From contig OY727096.1 of NCBI GenBank assembly GCA_963402885.1, positions 29,865,820 to 29,929,819 of the forward strand: a DNA stretch of 64,000 bases, read 5' to 3'. The stretch is from Antedon bifida. Taxonomy: Eukaryota > Echinodermata > Crinoidea > Comatulida > Antedonidae. Positions 1 through 10,794 of the stretch are shown here, piece after piece (positions within the stretch are counted from its first letter, which is position 1; each line of letters opens with the position of its first letter). A program made the translations under genes and the position numbers. The notes under the pieces are model-generated. The model saw only the letters and a list, made by a program, of their open reading frames with translations, had not been told where the DNA came from and did no database searches.

Positions 1-2282
1 GCACACTACAAAAAGACTGGTATAATCAGACTACAACGTATGTTATTATGAACTCATTTTGATCAGGCAATCCACTTTACAACAAAAGTTGAATAGTGAG
101 GGATTTGTGTATATTGTGCCTTTTTTGTTGTTATTGTTTTGATAAGCGATTGTGAGAAAATTCGGTTTTACGATCGCAATCTTGAACTAGACATGAAACT
201 CGTCACTTTGACGAGTTAGTTATCCGCACCACGACAAACGCCACGTGCACGTCATACGTTGGAATATTGCACACAGATAAAGATTATGGCATTATGACAA
301 GAACTGAAGAATATGACATGCTGTTAGTGCTGAATTTTGTGTCATATAGTATATACATGCAAACAGTATAAGCTGTATACATATTACATACAGTGTAGAA
401 TAGGTGAAATTACGGGACCCGCCATTTATTCCAATTTTTAACATGGCGACGGTATCAAAATGAAACACTTAGATAGCAATTTCAGAAGGAAATTATCTCA
501 GGAACAACATATTAACGTGTAGAAGAAATTTGAATACGTAAAATATAGATGCGCACCCTTTTAAATGTGACCTATTACGCAAAATATGAAAATACGACTT
601 TTTTTATTCAACTGGCCATATGATGACGTCACAACATCCGATTGGCAAAATGTTTACATGAATTCGTATCTACAATCCAATAGCTTCCAGAAAACGTTTT
701 AATCGTGATTATCACATTTTATTCTTACGAGCTATTACAGATTAAAATTTACTGTAAAGATGAAATTAATGACCCACGTAATTAAAATTTTTAGGCATGA
801 TGACGTCATAAAAATTAAAATATTTTTATCTCATGCTAAAGAAAGTTGATTGACCTACATAATATATAAATGTAGGAGAAAAAGGAATACAGATAAGCGC
901 GATGCGCTCCATTGAATGTGATGAGCAATAACGAAAGAGACAAAAATCCTATATTTTACATTCGTGTGGCCATACGATGACGTCACAATGTTTTTTTAGC
1001 CTTATTGATGCATGATCCGATATCTACAACTCATCAACTTCTAGATTTTGTAATAAAAATAAACGGTTAACGGTTTACTTTAGAAACTATGACTGTTTAA
1101 AAAAAGACATAATTTTGACGATTTTTTAAGCTTTTTCATAAAAAACGCGCACGAATTGTCTAATTCAACGTGTTCGTATGGCGTTATTTAAACTGGAAAA
1201 GGTCTAAATTGTTTTCAAAATCACTGGGAAAGGCTTGAAAAATATAATTCAAGAGAAAAAAATATGTTTTTAACGCTATGTGCGCACCGCGCGCATAAAA
1301 AATTGCGCGCCCGTGGGAATTTTTGACATGCTCAAAATGACAAGAAACGCGTAAAAAGTTGATTAGAAATTAATTTTGCGCATTTTGAAATTTTAAATGC
1401 GCGTGCGCGCGTAACTTCTTGTCAAACATGCCATTTTTAATCCGTAGAAAGTTTGCCCCTGATATGACTTAAATTTTGTCAAAGTGTCAATACTAAATGA
1501 CTTTTGGTTTTTAATCTATGATCAATCATTGAAATTCATAAAATTGCGCATAAGTCACGTTGCGCAACTATGACGTCATTCAAAAATAGGAGGTGCACAA
1601 CTTCACGTAAATGCCCATATGTTGTCAAAGTTATGAAATGTTATGTTTACACATTTTAGAGGAACACGACTCACAAAAAGGAAGGAAGGAAAGAAGAATA
1701 ATACAGAAAAAAAATATTGATCTCATACAATTACAAGGAGTTATCCGCTTGGTATACCAAGCGGATAACTAAAAAGTTCTTATTAGACTGAATAGAAACA
1801 TATTATACCTTTTAATTTGAACCCTTTTTAAAGTTTGTTAGTTACGGAGTTATGATATGTCGGTCAAAGGTCAAAAATACCAAAAATCATACTTCCGACC
1901 ATTTTTGGACAAACTGAGTGCATTATAACGAATATTAAATATGCATCTTCCAAATAATTTGATACTATTAGTTGCAAAGATATGGCCATTTTGTTTCAAT
2001 GGGTCAAAATATTCAAATTGAGGTCAGAGGTCAAAGTCGAATTATTTTTAGAAATTTGACAACATGGGTTTTTATAACCAGCATGCTTCAAATATTCATA
2101 AAACACAATGTTTACACTATCCCCATGATCTGCACACGAAGGCACTTTTTTGACATAGGGAACTGGACTAATACAAGAGAAGGTTGGGATGATTGTTTGA
2201 AATGCTAGTTTGGCACGTGGTCGATTAGACAAAGATCATTTCTTCGAGAGAGGAGGTCGCTGACAAGTGTGTATGTAACACT
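1..2282. repeat. Repetitive, gene-free stretch rich in CRE-like palindromes
   Basis: No exon with convincing splice sites was found. The stretch looks like old repeat DNA. The perfect palindrome TGACGTCA occurs near 624, 802, 978 and 1570. Two segments (about 613-707 and 967-1057) are diverged copies of each other, both starting with a 'gccata' word followed by gatgacgtcacaa and a 'tatctacaa' word. GCGCGC-rich words occur at 1280-1400. Short ORFs here have no recognisable domain and are probably chance. Confidence 0.5.
1739..1770. repeat. Perfect 32-bp palindrome
   Basis: The 16-base half-site AGTTATCCGCTTGGTA is followed directly by its exact reverse complement. The word TTAGTTATCCGC also occurs at about 215-226 in the opposite orientation to the right half. 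The palindrome may therefore be one end of a repeat element spanning about 217-1771, but no target-site duplication was identified. Confidence 0.7.
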
Positions 2283-2847
2283 GTTTACGCAAGTTTTTGG
2301 CGATGATGAAATTGCATCGATGATGAAAATTGCGTCGATGAAAATTGCGTCGACGCAATGAAAATTGCGTCGATGAAAATTGCGTCGATGTAATGAAAAT
2401 TGCGTCGATGTAATGAAAATTGCGTCGATGTAATGAAAATTGCGTCGATGTAATGAAAATTGCGTCGATGAAAATTGCGTCGATTTAATTTGAGTGCTTT
2501 ATTGTCGACACATTTTTGCAATGGATCCATTACGAAGGATTTTGATCCAACTTGGACTGGAAATTTGAAATTGCAAAACAAAATTCCAGCGAAATGAGGT
2601 ACGGTGCTGTAATATTTTGTAATCGTCTTCTTTAGATTTTTCATCGACGTCATCGATGCAGTTTTCATCGATACAGTTTTCATCGATGCAACTTTTATAT
2701 CGACGCAATTTTCATCGACGCAATTTTCATTACATCGATACTATATTCATCGACGCAATTGTCATCACATCGACGCAATTGTGATTGCATCGACGCGATT
2801 TCATTACATCGATGTAATTTTATCACGGCGTCTAAACTTGCGTAAAC
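2283..2847. mobile_element. Foldback (snap-back) element with CGATG-type internal repeats
   Basis: The outer ends are inverted copies of GTTTACGCAAGTTT (2283-2296 and 2834-2847). Inside, the left arm (about 2310-2485) is a tandem array built from 'aaaattgcgtcgatg' units, several spaced by 'taatg'. The right arm (about 2640-2815) carries the reverse complement, 'catcgacgcaatttt'. Single-copy-looking DNA at 2490-2640 forms the loop. There is no transposase; the overlapping ORFs are translated repeat. The architecture is that of a foldback or large non-autonomous DNA element. Confidence 0.7.
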
Positions 2848-3235
2848 GGCGTTCCATAAGTGTGGTTACAATGGATAGTCGGTTTGGGTGGACGACAATT
2901 TGTGAAAAGTTTTGGGTTAATTCATTCATCATAAAGGGGTATACATTTAAATAGCAGCCTAAGAATAATTTTCGTCCCAGAGCGCAGAGAAGAGAGTTTG
3001 TGTATAATTATGCATCTTATATTATAGTTCCATATGAGGTATATTCAGAGCGTCATTCTGACGACTGGAGCATTCTCTACTTCTCTACGGAGCGCCATTT
3101 ATGCCTTTATTAACTTCAATAATAGAAATAGTACTACGGTAACTGCTCAAGTGGACCCAATTTAGCACCAGGGTAGCACAGTGATATAAAATAGAAATAA
3201 AAGTCACTACTTTTAATATCGTTTCGTATATACCC

Positions 3236-4005
3236 ATATCACAAATCTTGGCATTCACATTGATTCAAATTTATCTTTTTCTTTTCATGTAAATAAACTC
3301 GGTTCCAAACTGGGCTTGTCCATCTCCATCTTATCGCGTGCTCGGTCATTTCATTAATAAACACACATCCATACTCCTCTATAACACTATAATCCTCCCA
3401 CACATTGACTATTGATGTAGTGTTTGGGAAATCAGATCGAATATTTACCGAATACAGACCATTCAAAATAGAGCACTTCGCATTATCTTTAAAGCTCATC
3501 CTCTCACACAACGAACTAACATTTACAACACCTTAAATCTTCATACAGTCCAAGATCGAATGCACCTACAACTGGGCTGCCTACAGGTCTGCAAATGGTC
3601 TTGCTCCGGAATACCTTGCCCTGCGTCATGCCAGAATTCCAAATCATCGATGTACCCGAAGTGTCAGTGAGAGGAAATTTGTCGCCCCTTTCCCTAAAAC
3701 TGAAACTTTTAAGAACAGCTTCATCTATAGAGCACCAACATACCTGAATTTGCTACCCACCAAACTAAGAAATGCGGTAACAATAAATAATTTTTAAGTC
3801 TGCTCTAAAAAAATATTTAATCCCAAAAGAAAAAACTCAACGTTTTGTATAGTATTGTAGGCTATATTTTTGTATTTAAGTACATATATATTATATATTT
3901 TTTGAACATAGTTCATCCGTTTTTTCATATATGTTTTTGACATTGTCTGCATATGCTGTTTAGGGTCACCCTCACAAAATAAGGTTTAATAAAAAAATAA
4001 AATAG
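3236..4005 (+). pseudogene. LINE ORF2 3' fragment (non-LTR retrotransposon), decayed
   Basis: Three-frame reading with frameshifts gives the C-terminal part of a LINE reverse transcriptase: a 'LGIHIDSNLSFSFHVNKL' stretch, then 'HIDYC..VWG'-like and 'YNTLNLHTVQDRMHLQLGLQV' pieces, then 'FIYRAPTYLNLLPTKLRNA' and 'NNFKSALKKYL'. These resemble the thumb and C-terminal segments of CR1/L2/Jockey-like ORF2 proteins. Several stop codons and frameshifts show that it is dead. It interrupts the subterminal repeat array of the surrounding inverted-end element, so it inserted afterwards. The 3' end is AT-rich with 'aataaaaaaataaaat'. Confidence 0.6.
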
Positions 4006-4599
4006 AAATAAAGTCACTAAATTTTAATATCTTTTCTTATGTTAATACAATGTGCTCAAGTGGACCCAATTTGGCCCCAGTGGAGCACAGTGATATAAAA
4101 TAGAAATAAAGTCACTACATTTTAATATCTTTTCGTATAAAACACTGTGCTCAAGTGGACACAATTTGGTACCAGGGGAGCAGTGATATAAAATAGAAAT
4201 AAAGTCACTCAAGTTTTAGTCTTTTTGTATGTTAATACACTGTGCTCAAGTGGCACCAGTGGATTTTTTTTTTAATGGAAAATAATGAATATTGTTTTTC
4301 TTTTATTTTGAAAGAGAGATATTTTGAGGATCGTAAATGTCAAGTGGAACTTTTTTTTAAACAGAAACAAAGTTGCATGGCATTATTTTCCATTTTCCAG
4401 ACTGCCATAAAACCTCGAAAAGAAGCCCATGTGCTCCTTCATTTTTAGTACTCTTGGGTGGGCTTCTTTTCCACATGGAGTTCTTTTCGAGATTACTTTT
4501 GCAAACTAAACGAGGAGAACTGCTAGCTTCCCGTCCGGAAAATATTTTATTTAGATGATTTGAAACATCTTCTAATGTAAATAATTAACAGCATCAAAA

Positions 4600-5720
4600 T
4601 TTAACAGTGTGGCGTGTTGACCGCGAATGACTAACATACCATCTTTACCATAATACACCTGCACAGACTCATTTGCATAACAACGCACGCACATACCAAA
4701 CTATTTAAAATACCCGAAAATGACATCTATTATGTTTTCAAACAACATGCATAAGAATCTTCAGTACCCCACGATGCTTGGGGCTGAGCAAAGACAATTT
4801 TGAAAAAAGAGCTGTATACAGTAGTTCCCGCCCGAAAAAATGGCGTTACATGATTTGAATGAAACAAACTATATAAGACTCACCAGGACAATATATGAGC
4901 TTGTACCCGGAAAGTGCACCTATTCATTGAAATATAAAATTAAATATTAAGTCTCCAGTACTAGCCCATCCATAGTTACGGCAGAGCAATGAAAATAGAG
5001 CCCAGAAATGCACTTACTTATACTTATTACTATAGATAGTCACCTATGATAATTATGATAATGTTAAAATTTCAATATCCAGATGCGACTTCAACATTTT
5101 AGGTGGGGTTTTCTACTTTAAAAACTCGACTTCGTATATGCCTAAGGCCTAGCCCGGCGGCGGAATTAGTCTAAGCTTCGAAATTGGTCTGTAAATCGGC
5201 ATCGGCATGCACTGCACGCGGCCGTGGCGGTAATTCAACAAAACAAAATTATGAAATACAAACAGAGCTAGCACCCAAAAACCTACTTACTAATTTTAAT
5301 ATTTCTATAATTTAGAAAACAATTAGAATTATCATATTACCTTTGATAATTATAATGTTAAATTTCAACTATCCAGATGCGAATTTTAGGTTGGGTTTTA
5401 AAAAACTCGACTTCATAATTATGCTTTAATTTCGAAGATCTGCTTAAAACATATTTATTTATTTATTCTACCATAAACTTTTATTCACAACATATTAGTA
5501 GGCCTACAATAAAATATCTTGCATGAAACGGATATTTAAAAGTACACTATAATGTGTAACGGTAGAATTACAATTCTAATGTAAAAGATTAACAAAGTAA
5601 AAATTGAACAGTGTTGTGTGTTGATCGCGAATGACTAACAATACCATCTTTCCCACAGCACATGTGCACACTCATTTGCATAACAAACGCACGGCATACC
5701 AAACTACGATGAGATAAAAT
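4600..5720. repeat. Internal direct repeats of the 3.6-kb element
   Basis: Two diverged pairs are visible. About 4603-4700 matches about 5606-5706 (shared words 'gcgaatgactaaca' and 'actcatttgcataac'). About 5040-5138 matches about 5336-5420 (shared words 'atccagatgcga' and 'aaaaactcgactt'). No coding sequence was seen. Confidence 0.6.
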
Positions 5721-5831
5721 TAATTCTCTTCTAAACACGAAAGGAAGAGAATTAATTCCCTTTTTTTTACATTAAAATAAATTGAGGGCGCTAAACATAA
5801 AATTTAAACCATCAAAGCAGTTTGCGAGAGC

Positions 5832-6095
5832 CAAAAAAAAAAAGATGGTAAATGTGCTCTCCCTGCCTCAGCACTAAGGCCCTGCCACAGCCTTTTGGGG
5901 TCGTTTCCACCACATCACCAGATGCATTGATGTTGTCGCCTCATGATGTGTGGTGGAAAGGGGGACGTATGATCTGTGAACCCCAAACACAGTGGCTCGC
6001 ATAGCCTTAACTCTATTCCACCGACCAGCGTGGGAATCGAACCCACGACATGCGTGTTGTTAACACGACGCTCAGACGACTGAGCTAACTGACCA
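5832..6095 (-). mobile_element. tRNA-derived SINE
   Basis: On the minus strand the sequence opens with an RNA polymerase III A box (TTAGCTCAGTCGTCTGAGC) and a B box (GGGTTCGATTCCCAC) at tRNA-like spacing. The loop between them would read as a Val-type (AAC) anticodon. The acceptor ends do not pair, and about 190 bp of unrelated body follows, ending in a T run at 5832-5843. This is therefore a SINE head rather than a working tRNA gene. Confidence 0.7.
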
Positions 6096-6190
6096 TTTTG
6101 GTTTTAGCAGGTTAATAGGATATTTATGACGTAATGATCAATTACGTAATACACGTATAAATAGACTATTATCAGCTTTTCAGTCATGTA

Positions 6191-6281
6191 CTTGGTGGCG
6201 TAACGGGTAATGCTCAGTTTTGAGTGCTATCGGCTGGAGTTCGAACCTCGACGGATATTTTTTTTTTTTTTTAATATTGTT
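6191..6281 (+). repeat. tRNA-like sequence with poly-T end
   Basis: The A-box-like TGGCGTAACGGGTAA and the B box GAGTTCGAACCTC lie about 35 bp apart, followed by a run of T (Pol III terminator-like). The acceptor arm does not pair, so it is a tRNA pseudogene or a SINE head. Confidence 0.5.
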
Positions 6282-6676
6282 TTTTTTTTTAATAGAGATA
6301 TGTGACACTGTATTGTCGAACATGTTTGGTACCATACCGGTAGGTATTCAAATATGCTTAATACGAAAAGATATTAAAATTCAGTGACTTATTTCTATTT
6401 TATATCACTATGCTCCCCTGGCTCCAAATTGGGTCCACATGAGCACAATGTAATAACACACGAAACGATATTAAAATTAGTGACTTATTTCTATTTTATA
6501 TCACTGTGCTCCACTGGCGCTAAATTTGGTCCACTGAACCAGTTACCGTAGTACTATTTCTATTTCGGAAGTAAATAAAGGCATAAATGGCGCGCCGTAG
6601 AAATAGAGAATGCTCGATCGTCGAAATGACGCTCTGAATATACCTCTCCTCCTCCTTCCATGAGAGAGTATGCAGC

Positions 6677-6726
6677 AAAGATCGTATAGCGCCACGTAGT
6701 GGCGCTCGTGGCGCTATAGTATCTTT
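6677..6726. repeat. Strong hairpin just upstream of LRRC46
   Basis: The arms AAAGATCGTATAGCGCCAC (6677-6695) and GTGGCGCTATAGTATCTTT (6708-6726) pair with a single mismatch. The centre (6689-6705) is itself palindromic. It sits 56 bp upstream of the LRRC46 start codon, so it lies in the promoter or 5' UTR. It may be a tiny MITE. Confidence 0.6.
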
Positions 6727-6781
6727 GGTATGCAGTGTGTATGTCTCAATCAGTTATATAGAGGGCGTTATTACAGTTGTC

Positions 6782-9700
6782 ATGGCTAATCGACGCTCAA
6801 AAAGTATTAAAGAAATTAAAAAACAACAAATTATAAATAACAAGAAATTAGAAGAAGAGTACATAAATCAGTATGAAGGATTGACGTTTGGTACAGCTGG
6901 TAAATGTATTTTAATTTGAAAAATAGGTCTAGCTAGGCATAGGCCTAGGCCTATAATTATAAGACTAATTAACTAGGCTAGGGCCAGGCCTAGCTAGGCT
7001 AGGCAGTGCAGCCGTGTGTGTGGTAGGCCTAGCTAAGTAGGTAGCTAGGCTAGAGTCGATAGGCCTACAGTAGTAGGGAGGTGGCCTAGGCTAGGCCCTA
7101 GCTAGGAAGAACCTCTAACTAGGTAGGCCTAGGCCTACAGTCACAACTTGCTTGAGCCTCTACCTTCCTAATCCTAACATTGTTTGTCATTAACATTTTT
7201 TTTTTACATTTTGGCCCACCACACGGATCTCAAAGAAAATGTTTCAAAACCAGCCAGAATTTCATTTTCTCTGATAGCTAAACGGAACCTTGCTGCAAGT
7301 GTAGCCAATGGACCACAGGAAAAACTGTAAGTAATGTGGCCTGGCCTAGCTAGCTAGGCTAGACCTAGGTCAAGAGGTCTTAAATATTATTATATTATTG
7401 TAGCTGCAAACAACAATGACTAAATGCCCAGTAGGCCTAGTAGTAGTACTGGTCTATACCCAAAACATATAACCCAACAACAATTGCATCTTAAACTGAT
7501 TGAATATGAACATTTGCAAGAGTTAAATTAATTATAGATACAAAAGAACTTTTGTTACAAATGTTACGAGCATACAGCCATTAAATTCTCATGCGAAAAT
7601 TTAATTTGCTTGCAGTGTAGGCCTGTAACTTCGACAAATTCAATTTTAACTTCTTTTTTTGTAATATTTATTTATTCTACTAATATGCAATTTGTTTGTT
7701 CACACAGTATTGAATCGCTAACAAAAATTAGCCATGTACGATTAGATAGAGAAAACATTGAGCATATAGACAACTTAGAGATGCTAGGACCAGTAACCAA
7801 TCTGTACTTACAGAAGGTGAGTCGAGTGTCTATAGCCACTTGAGCGTGGTCGCTTTCAGTGGTGGTGTGCATGTAATTTAAAGTTTTATATAGGCACAGT
7901 CGACCATGCATGCATATAAATTAGAATACAAGTATTGAATGTTTATGGGTGGCGAGTTGAAAAATTGACTGCTCTATTTTTAAAAACCTTTTTGCTGGTC
8001 CTAGTTGACGAAGGGTTCTCTCGTCCAGTGCCAACCTTGACCATAGGAGAGGCATACGCCAATATGTCGGAGGCAGATACTAGCTGCCATAAGAGTAATC
8101 AGTGCCGATTTCCAATGCCTAATGGGACCCCAGCTCCATATACAGCACCCGATATTCCCAGATGGTCTCCCATCCAAGCCCGACGTTGCTTACTGTAACT
8201 TTGGTGTTTAAACATGGTAAGGCCGTTTATACCTTTCATCATAACATAAGGTTTATATCTATATTAACTTGCATCATACATACCAACTTTAAGTTATGCC
8301 AGTTTCCTCCGAGGTTAAGGAATTCGAGTTGCATAAATAGGAAATCGTTTTTGTACTGTAATATAATGTTAAATTCCTTTTTGCCTTTTAGAATATGATT
8401 CAAAGAATTGAAAACTTAGAATCTCTCTCTCATCTTCGTTTCCTTGTTTTATCTGGAAATAAAATTGAGAAAGTAGAGAATTTGCGTTCAATCAAAAGTC
8501 TCATGTTTCTGGATTTATCTGAAAACCTCATTGTTCATCTGGACATAGGTAAGTCTTTAGACTTTTCTAAACATCTTTCTTTCTCTTACTTCAAAAGTTT
8601 TACTTTGTGGTATTGAAAAATCATTATAAACAATCCTCAATTTGGCTTTTAAATTGTATGCCGAATGAAAGGATAAATGCGTGTTATTATAATAACATAT
8701 ACAAATAATGAATGTTTATGAGTTGAATGGAAAGAATATTTTCATGAGTTGATTGACAGTTACATTCAACAATATTCAATTGAATGAAACAGTCAATTGT
8801 GAAAATAATATCTCCATTCAATGAATACAAATAATTCATTAATTTATATGACATAGCCTATGTAAATACTAGAAAATGATTTAGTGGAAATGGCATCATA
8901 TGACTTGTTCCAGGATCCAAAATGTTATTACACTTACAGACTGATCAGTCGGTTATAATGATAACCAACTGATGACCTGACCATTGAATTGCGTCGTTGC
9001 AACAACAATTTGGAGAGTCAGTGTTATTATACAGATATTGACTGCTTTTATCGGTGTATTATAACATTTGACTACTATAATTCTCTCAAGGGTTTTAGTT
9101 CTATTCAGTTGCTCGAAATTCGATCCTGTATGAATGCTCTAGACTAGAGTTAGAATGCCCTAACCCTTTTAGTTCCCAGTCAACTTAAGCCTACCCTAAG
9201 CAACCAGTTGTACGCATAGAATAACATTTTTAAATGTATCTTTTTAAAAAAATATATATTTCTTTATTTCTAGATGAACTGCCTCATTCTTTGATCATTT
9301 TAAACATGTCTGGAAATGAATGCACAAAAGAAAATAATTACAGGTAGTATTTTCCTAATGAAAAAATACCAATTATAATAATAGCGTTTGTTTGTTTGTA
9401 ATATTTATTATTGCTATGTTATACTGATAGAACAAACATTAACACCAGAAAAAAAAAGCCACAAAATATGACATAGCAGAGAATAACCCTTTTTAAGCTG
9501 GAATGCTTGTTTCAGAAGGTGTTCTCTTTTGTTTTAAATATGTTCAGCAATTGCTTACCATGTTTTTGGGAATGACAGTTAGCCATTAAGCCTCAGTAGC
9601 ACTTGGTCAAAAAATCCAATTTGAAAGCTGGTTACAATTCCCTCAAGATTTAACTAACCACATCGGTTACATTTACCGACTATTTTTCTGTCCAGTAGAA

Positions 9701-10794
9701 ATTACCATGGTTTTGGTAAACTCTTAAGAGTGAAGAAAGAAAGACGACTGTTAGATTGTGTTAACTTAATTAGTTGACTTCTCCCTCGCCATGGCAACAA
9801 GGTCACTATTTTAGACCAATGTACTAATTTATTTATAATATACATTAAATTATAATGGAAAATAAATTATAAGTGGTACTTATACTAATTTCCACAGTTT
9901 CCATGGTTTTTATTTCTTAATAATTGGAACGCAAACTAAAATGATCTAGCCTTCACATTATCCTTTGTAAGATATAGAAGTAGGTTTTCTTTTCATTGTT
10001 TGATAGATTTGAAAATAGAAGTTTTTAAGCTCTGTCTACATTATCAAACTTTATGCGACATAAAAATGTGATTCATACTGTATGGACATGATAATGTCAT
10101 ATCACTACCATATTTGGGCATATCACTACCATACTTGGGCATATCACTACCATATTTGGGCACATCACTTTTTTTTGTCAAACTAGTCTTATAGTGCAGA
10201 CAGAGCTTTATTCACAAATAAGCCTTCGATTCAGAATTAGGAGCCTTTCTCTGATAAACCTGCCATTAAAATTATGTTTGTCTTAATAGGCCAAACACTA
10301 TCAAGTCACTAAGAAACTTAAAACAACTAGATAATGTTGAAATTAGCAAACAAGAAAAACAAAATGTTGGTATTGAGGTGTCAAGTAGTGATGAAGAGGA
10401 GACTGAAGATGAAGAATTACAGGTTTATGTTGGAAATCTTCAATTATCAGGTGATTCAAACGGTAAGACTAGATGTTTATATTATACAAATAATGATTGT
10501 GTGATGGTACAAATAAATTCATGAGGTGAAAGATGACATTTTTTAAATGAAGATGGTGATTTTGAAATTAGTTTTTGATTATTAAAACTTCAGATCTACA
10601 ATTAATTATTGAATTATTTATTTTTTATTTCAGATTTGTTTCAAACCTCAACAGAAATTATTCAAAGATCAAAAGACAGAATGAAAGGCTATAATATTCA
10701 GCATGATGCCGTACTAGACGAACTAGAAACATTTCGCAGCCAATCAGAGCTTGGTATGAATACAACTAGAGCTGGAGCTAATTCAGCCTATTAG
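6782..10794 (+). CDS. LRRC46: Leucine-rich repeat-containing protein 46 (LRRC46-like), 7 coding exons
   Basis: Coding exons are 6782-6899, 7236-7326, 7708-7816, 8392-8548, 9274-9343, 10290-10462 and 10634-10794. Every junction is GT-AG and the phases (1,2,0,1,2,1) join without a stop, giving 292 aa. Human LRRC46 is 321 aa. Residues about 77-185 hold leucine-rich repeats: ISHVRLDRENIEHIDNLEML, NLYLQKNMIQRIENL, FLVLSGNKIEKVENL and MFLDLSENLIVHLDIDELP. The 'HSLIILNMSGN..' cap and the earlier 'LIAKRNL' also match LRRC46. A Ser/Asp/Glu-rich stretch and a helical tail follow. In animals LRRC46 is a ciliary/flagellar protein needed for sperm tails; that role here is by homology. The start is the first ATG of the exon. 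AATAAA is at 11059-11064. The family call rests on remembered human sequence. Confidence 0.85.
6920..7140. repeat. TAGGCC/CTAGGC-rich simple sequence in LRRC46 intron 1
   Basis: Dense overlapping AGGCCTA and CTAGGC words make up most of this stretch. The same words are scattered throughout the window (for example 38520-38640 and 41045-41080). No coding signal. Confidence 0.6.
8000..8197 (-). repeat. 5S rRNA-derived repeat in LRRC46 intron 3
   Basis: Read on the minus strand, 8197 to 8139 matches the 3' half of metazoan 5S rRNA: 'agtaagcaacgtcgggc', 'ttggatgggagacc', 'ctgggaatatcgggtgctgta'. About 10 bases are missing between the A-box and C-box parts. The 5' half of 5S is absent and unrelated sequence follows to about 8000. 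It is either a 5S pseudogene or the head of a 5S-derived SINE. Confidence 0.65.
8921..9068. mobile_element. Possible small MITE in LRRC46 intron 4
   Basis: The ends AATGTTATTACAC (8921-8933) and GTGTATTATAACATT (9054-9068) are imperfect inverted copies. The interior has further short inverted words ('ggttataatgataacc'). No target duplication was seen. Confidence 0.35.
9781..9960. repeat. Duplicated segment, copy 1
   Basis: The words 'ctccctcgccatggcaacaa' and 'accaatgtactaatttattt' recur at 12607-12662. The two copies stay alignable to about 9960 and 12905 respectively, with indels. This copy lies in LRRC46 intron 5; the other lies 3' of the gene. Confidence 0.6.
10028..10208 (-). mobile_element. 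MITE family A, copy 1 (LRRC46 intron 5)
   Basis: Terminal inverted repeats AGCTCTGTCTACATTATCAA and the matching right end ('gcagacagagctt') are flanked by TA. The internal unit 'atatcactaccatatttggg' occurs three times, in the opposite orientation to copies 2-4. It has no ORF. TA flanks suggest a Tc1/mariner-mobilised MITE. Confidence 0.75.

Larger units (their letters stand above)
3036..6646. mobile_element. 3.6-kb element with long inverted ends and subterminal repeats
   Basis: About 200 bp starting at 3036 is repeated in inverted orientation up to 6646. Both ends share GAGGTATATTCAGAGCG, then the 'gccatttatgcctttatt' block, then 'agtactacggtaactg'. They are followed by copies of a unit with 'gtggacccaatt' and 'gatataaaatagaaataa' (left: about 3147, 4052, 4149, 4235; right, inverted: about 6370-6545). 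Internal direct repeats include 4603-4700 with 5606-5706, and 5040-5138 with 5336-5420. No transposase reading frame survives. Later insertions (LINE and SINE remnants, listed separately) lie inside. It is likely a non-autonomous DNA transposon; the superfamily cannot be named. Confidence 0.65.

Noticed and set aside
2285..2708. Minus-strand ORFs of 132 and 69 codons
   Set aside because: They translate the foldback element's tandem repeat.
6005..6095. tRNA-Val(AAC) gene
   Set aside because: A and B boxes and an anticodon-like loop exist, but the acceptor stem does not pair and a SINE body follows.
7935..8198. 87-codon ORF
   Set aside because: It runs through the 5S-derived repeat in an LRRC46 intron.
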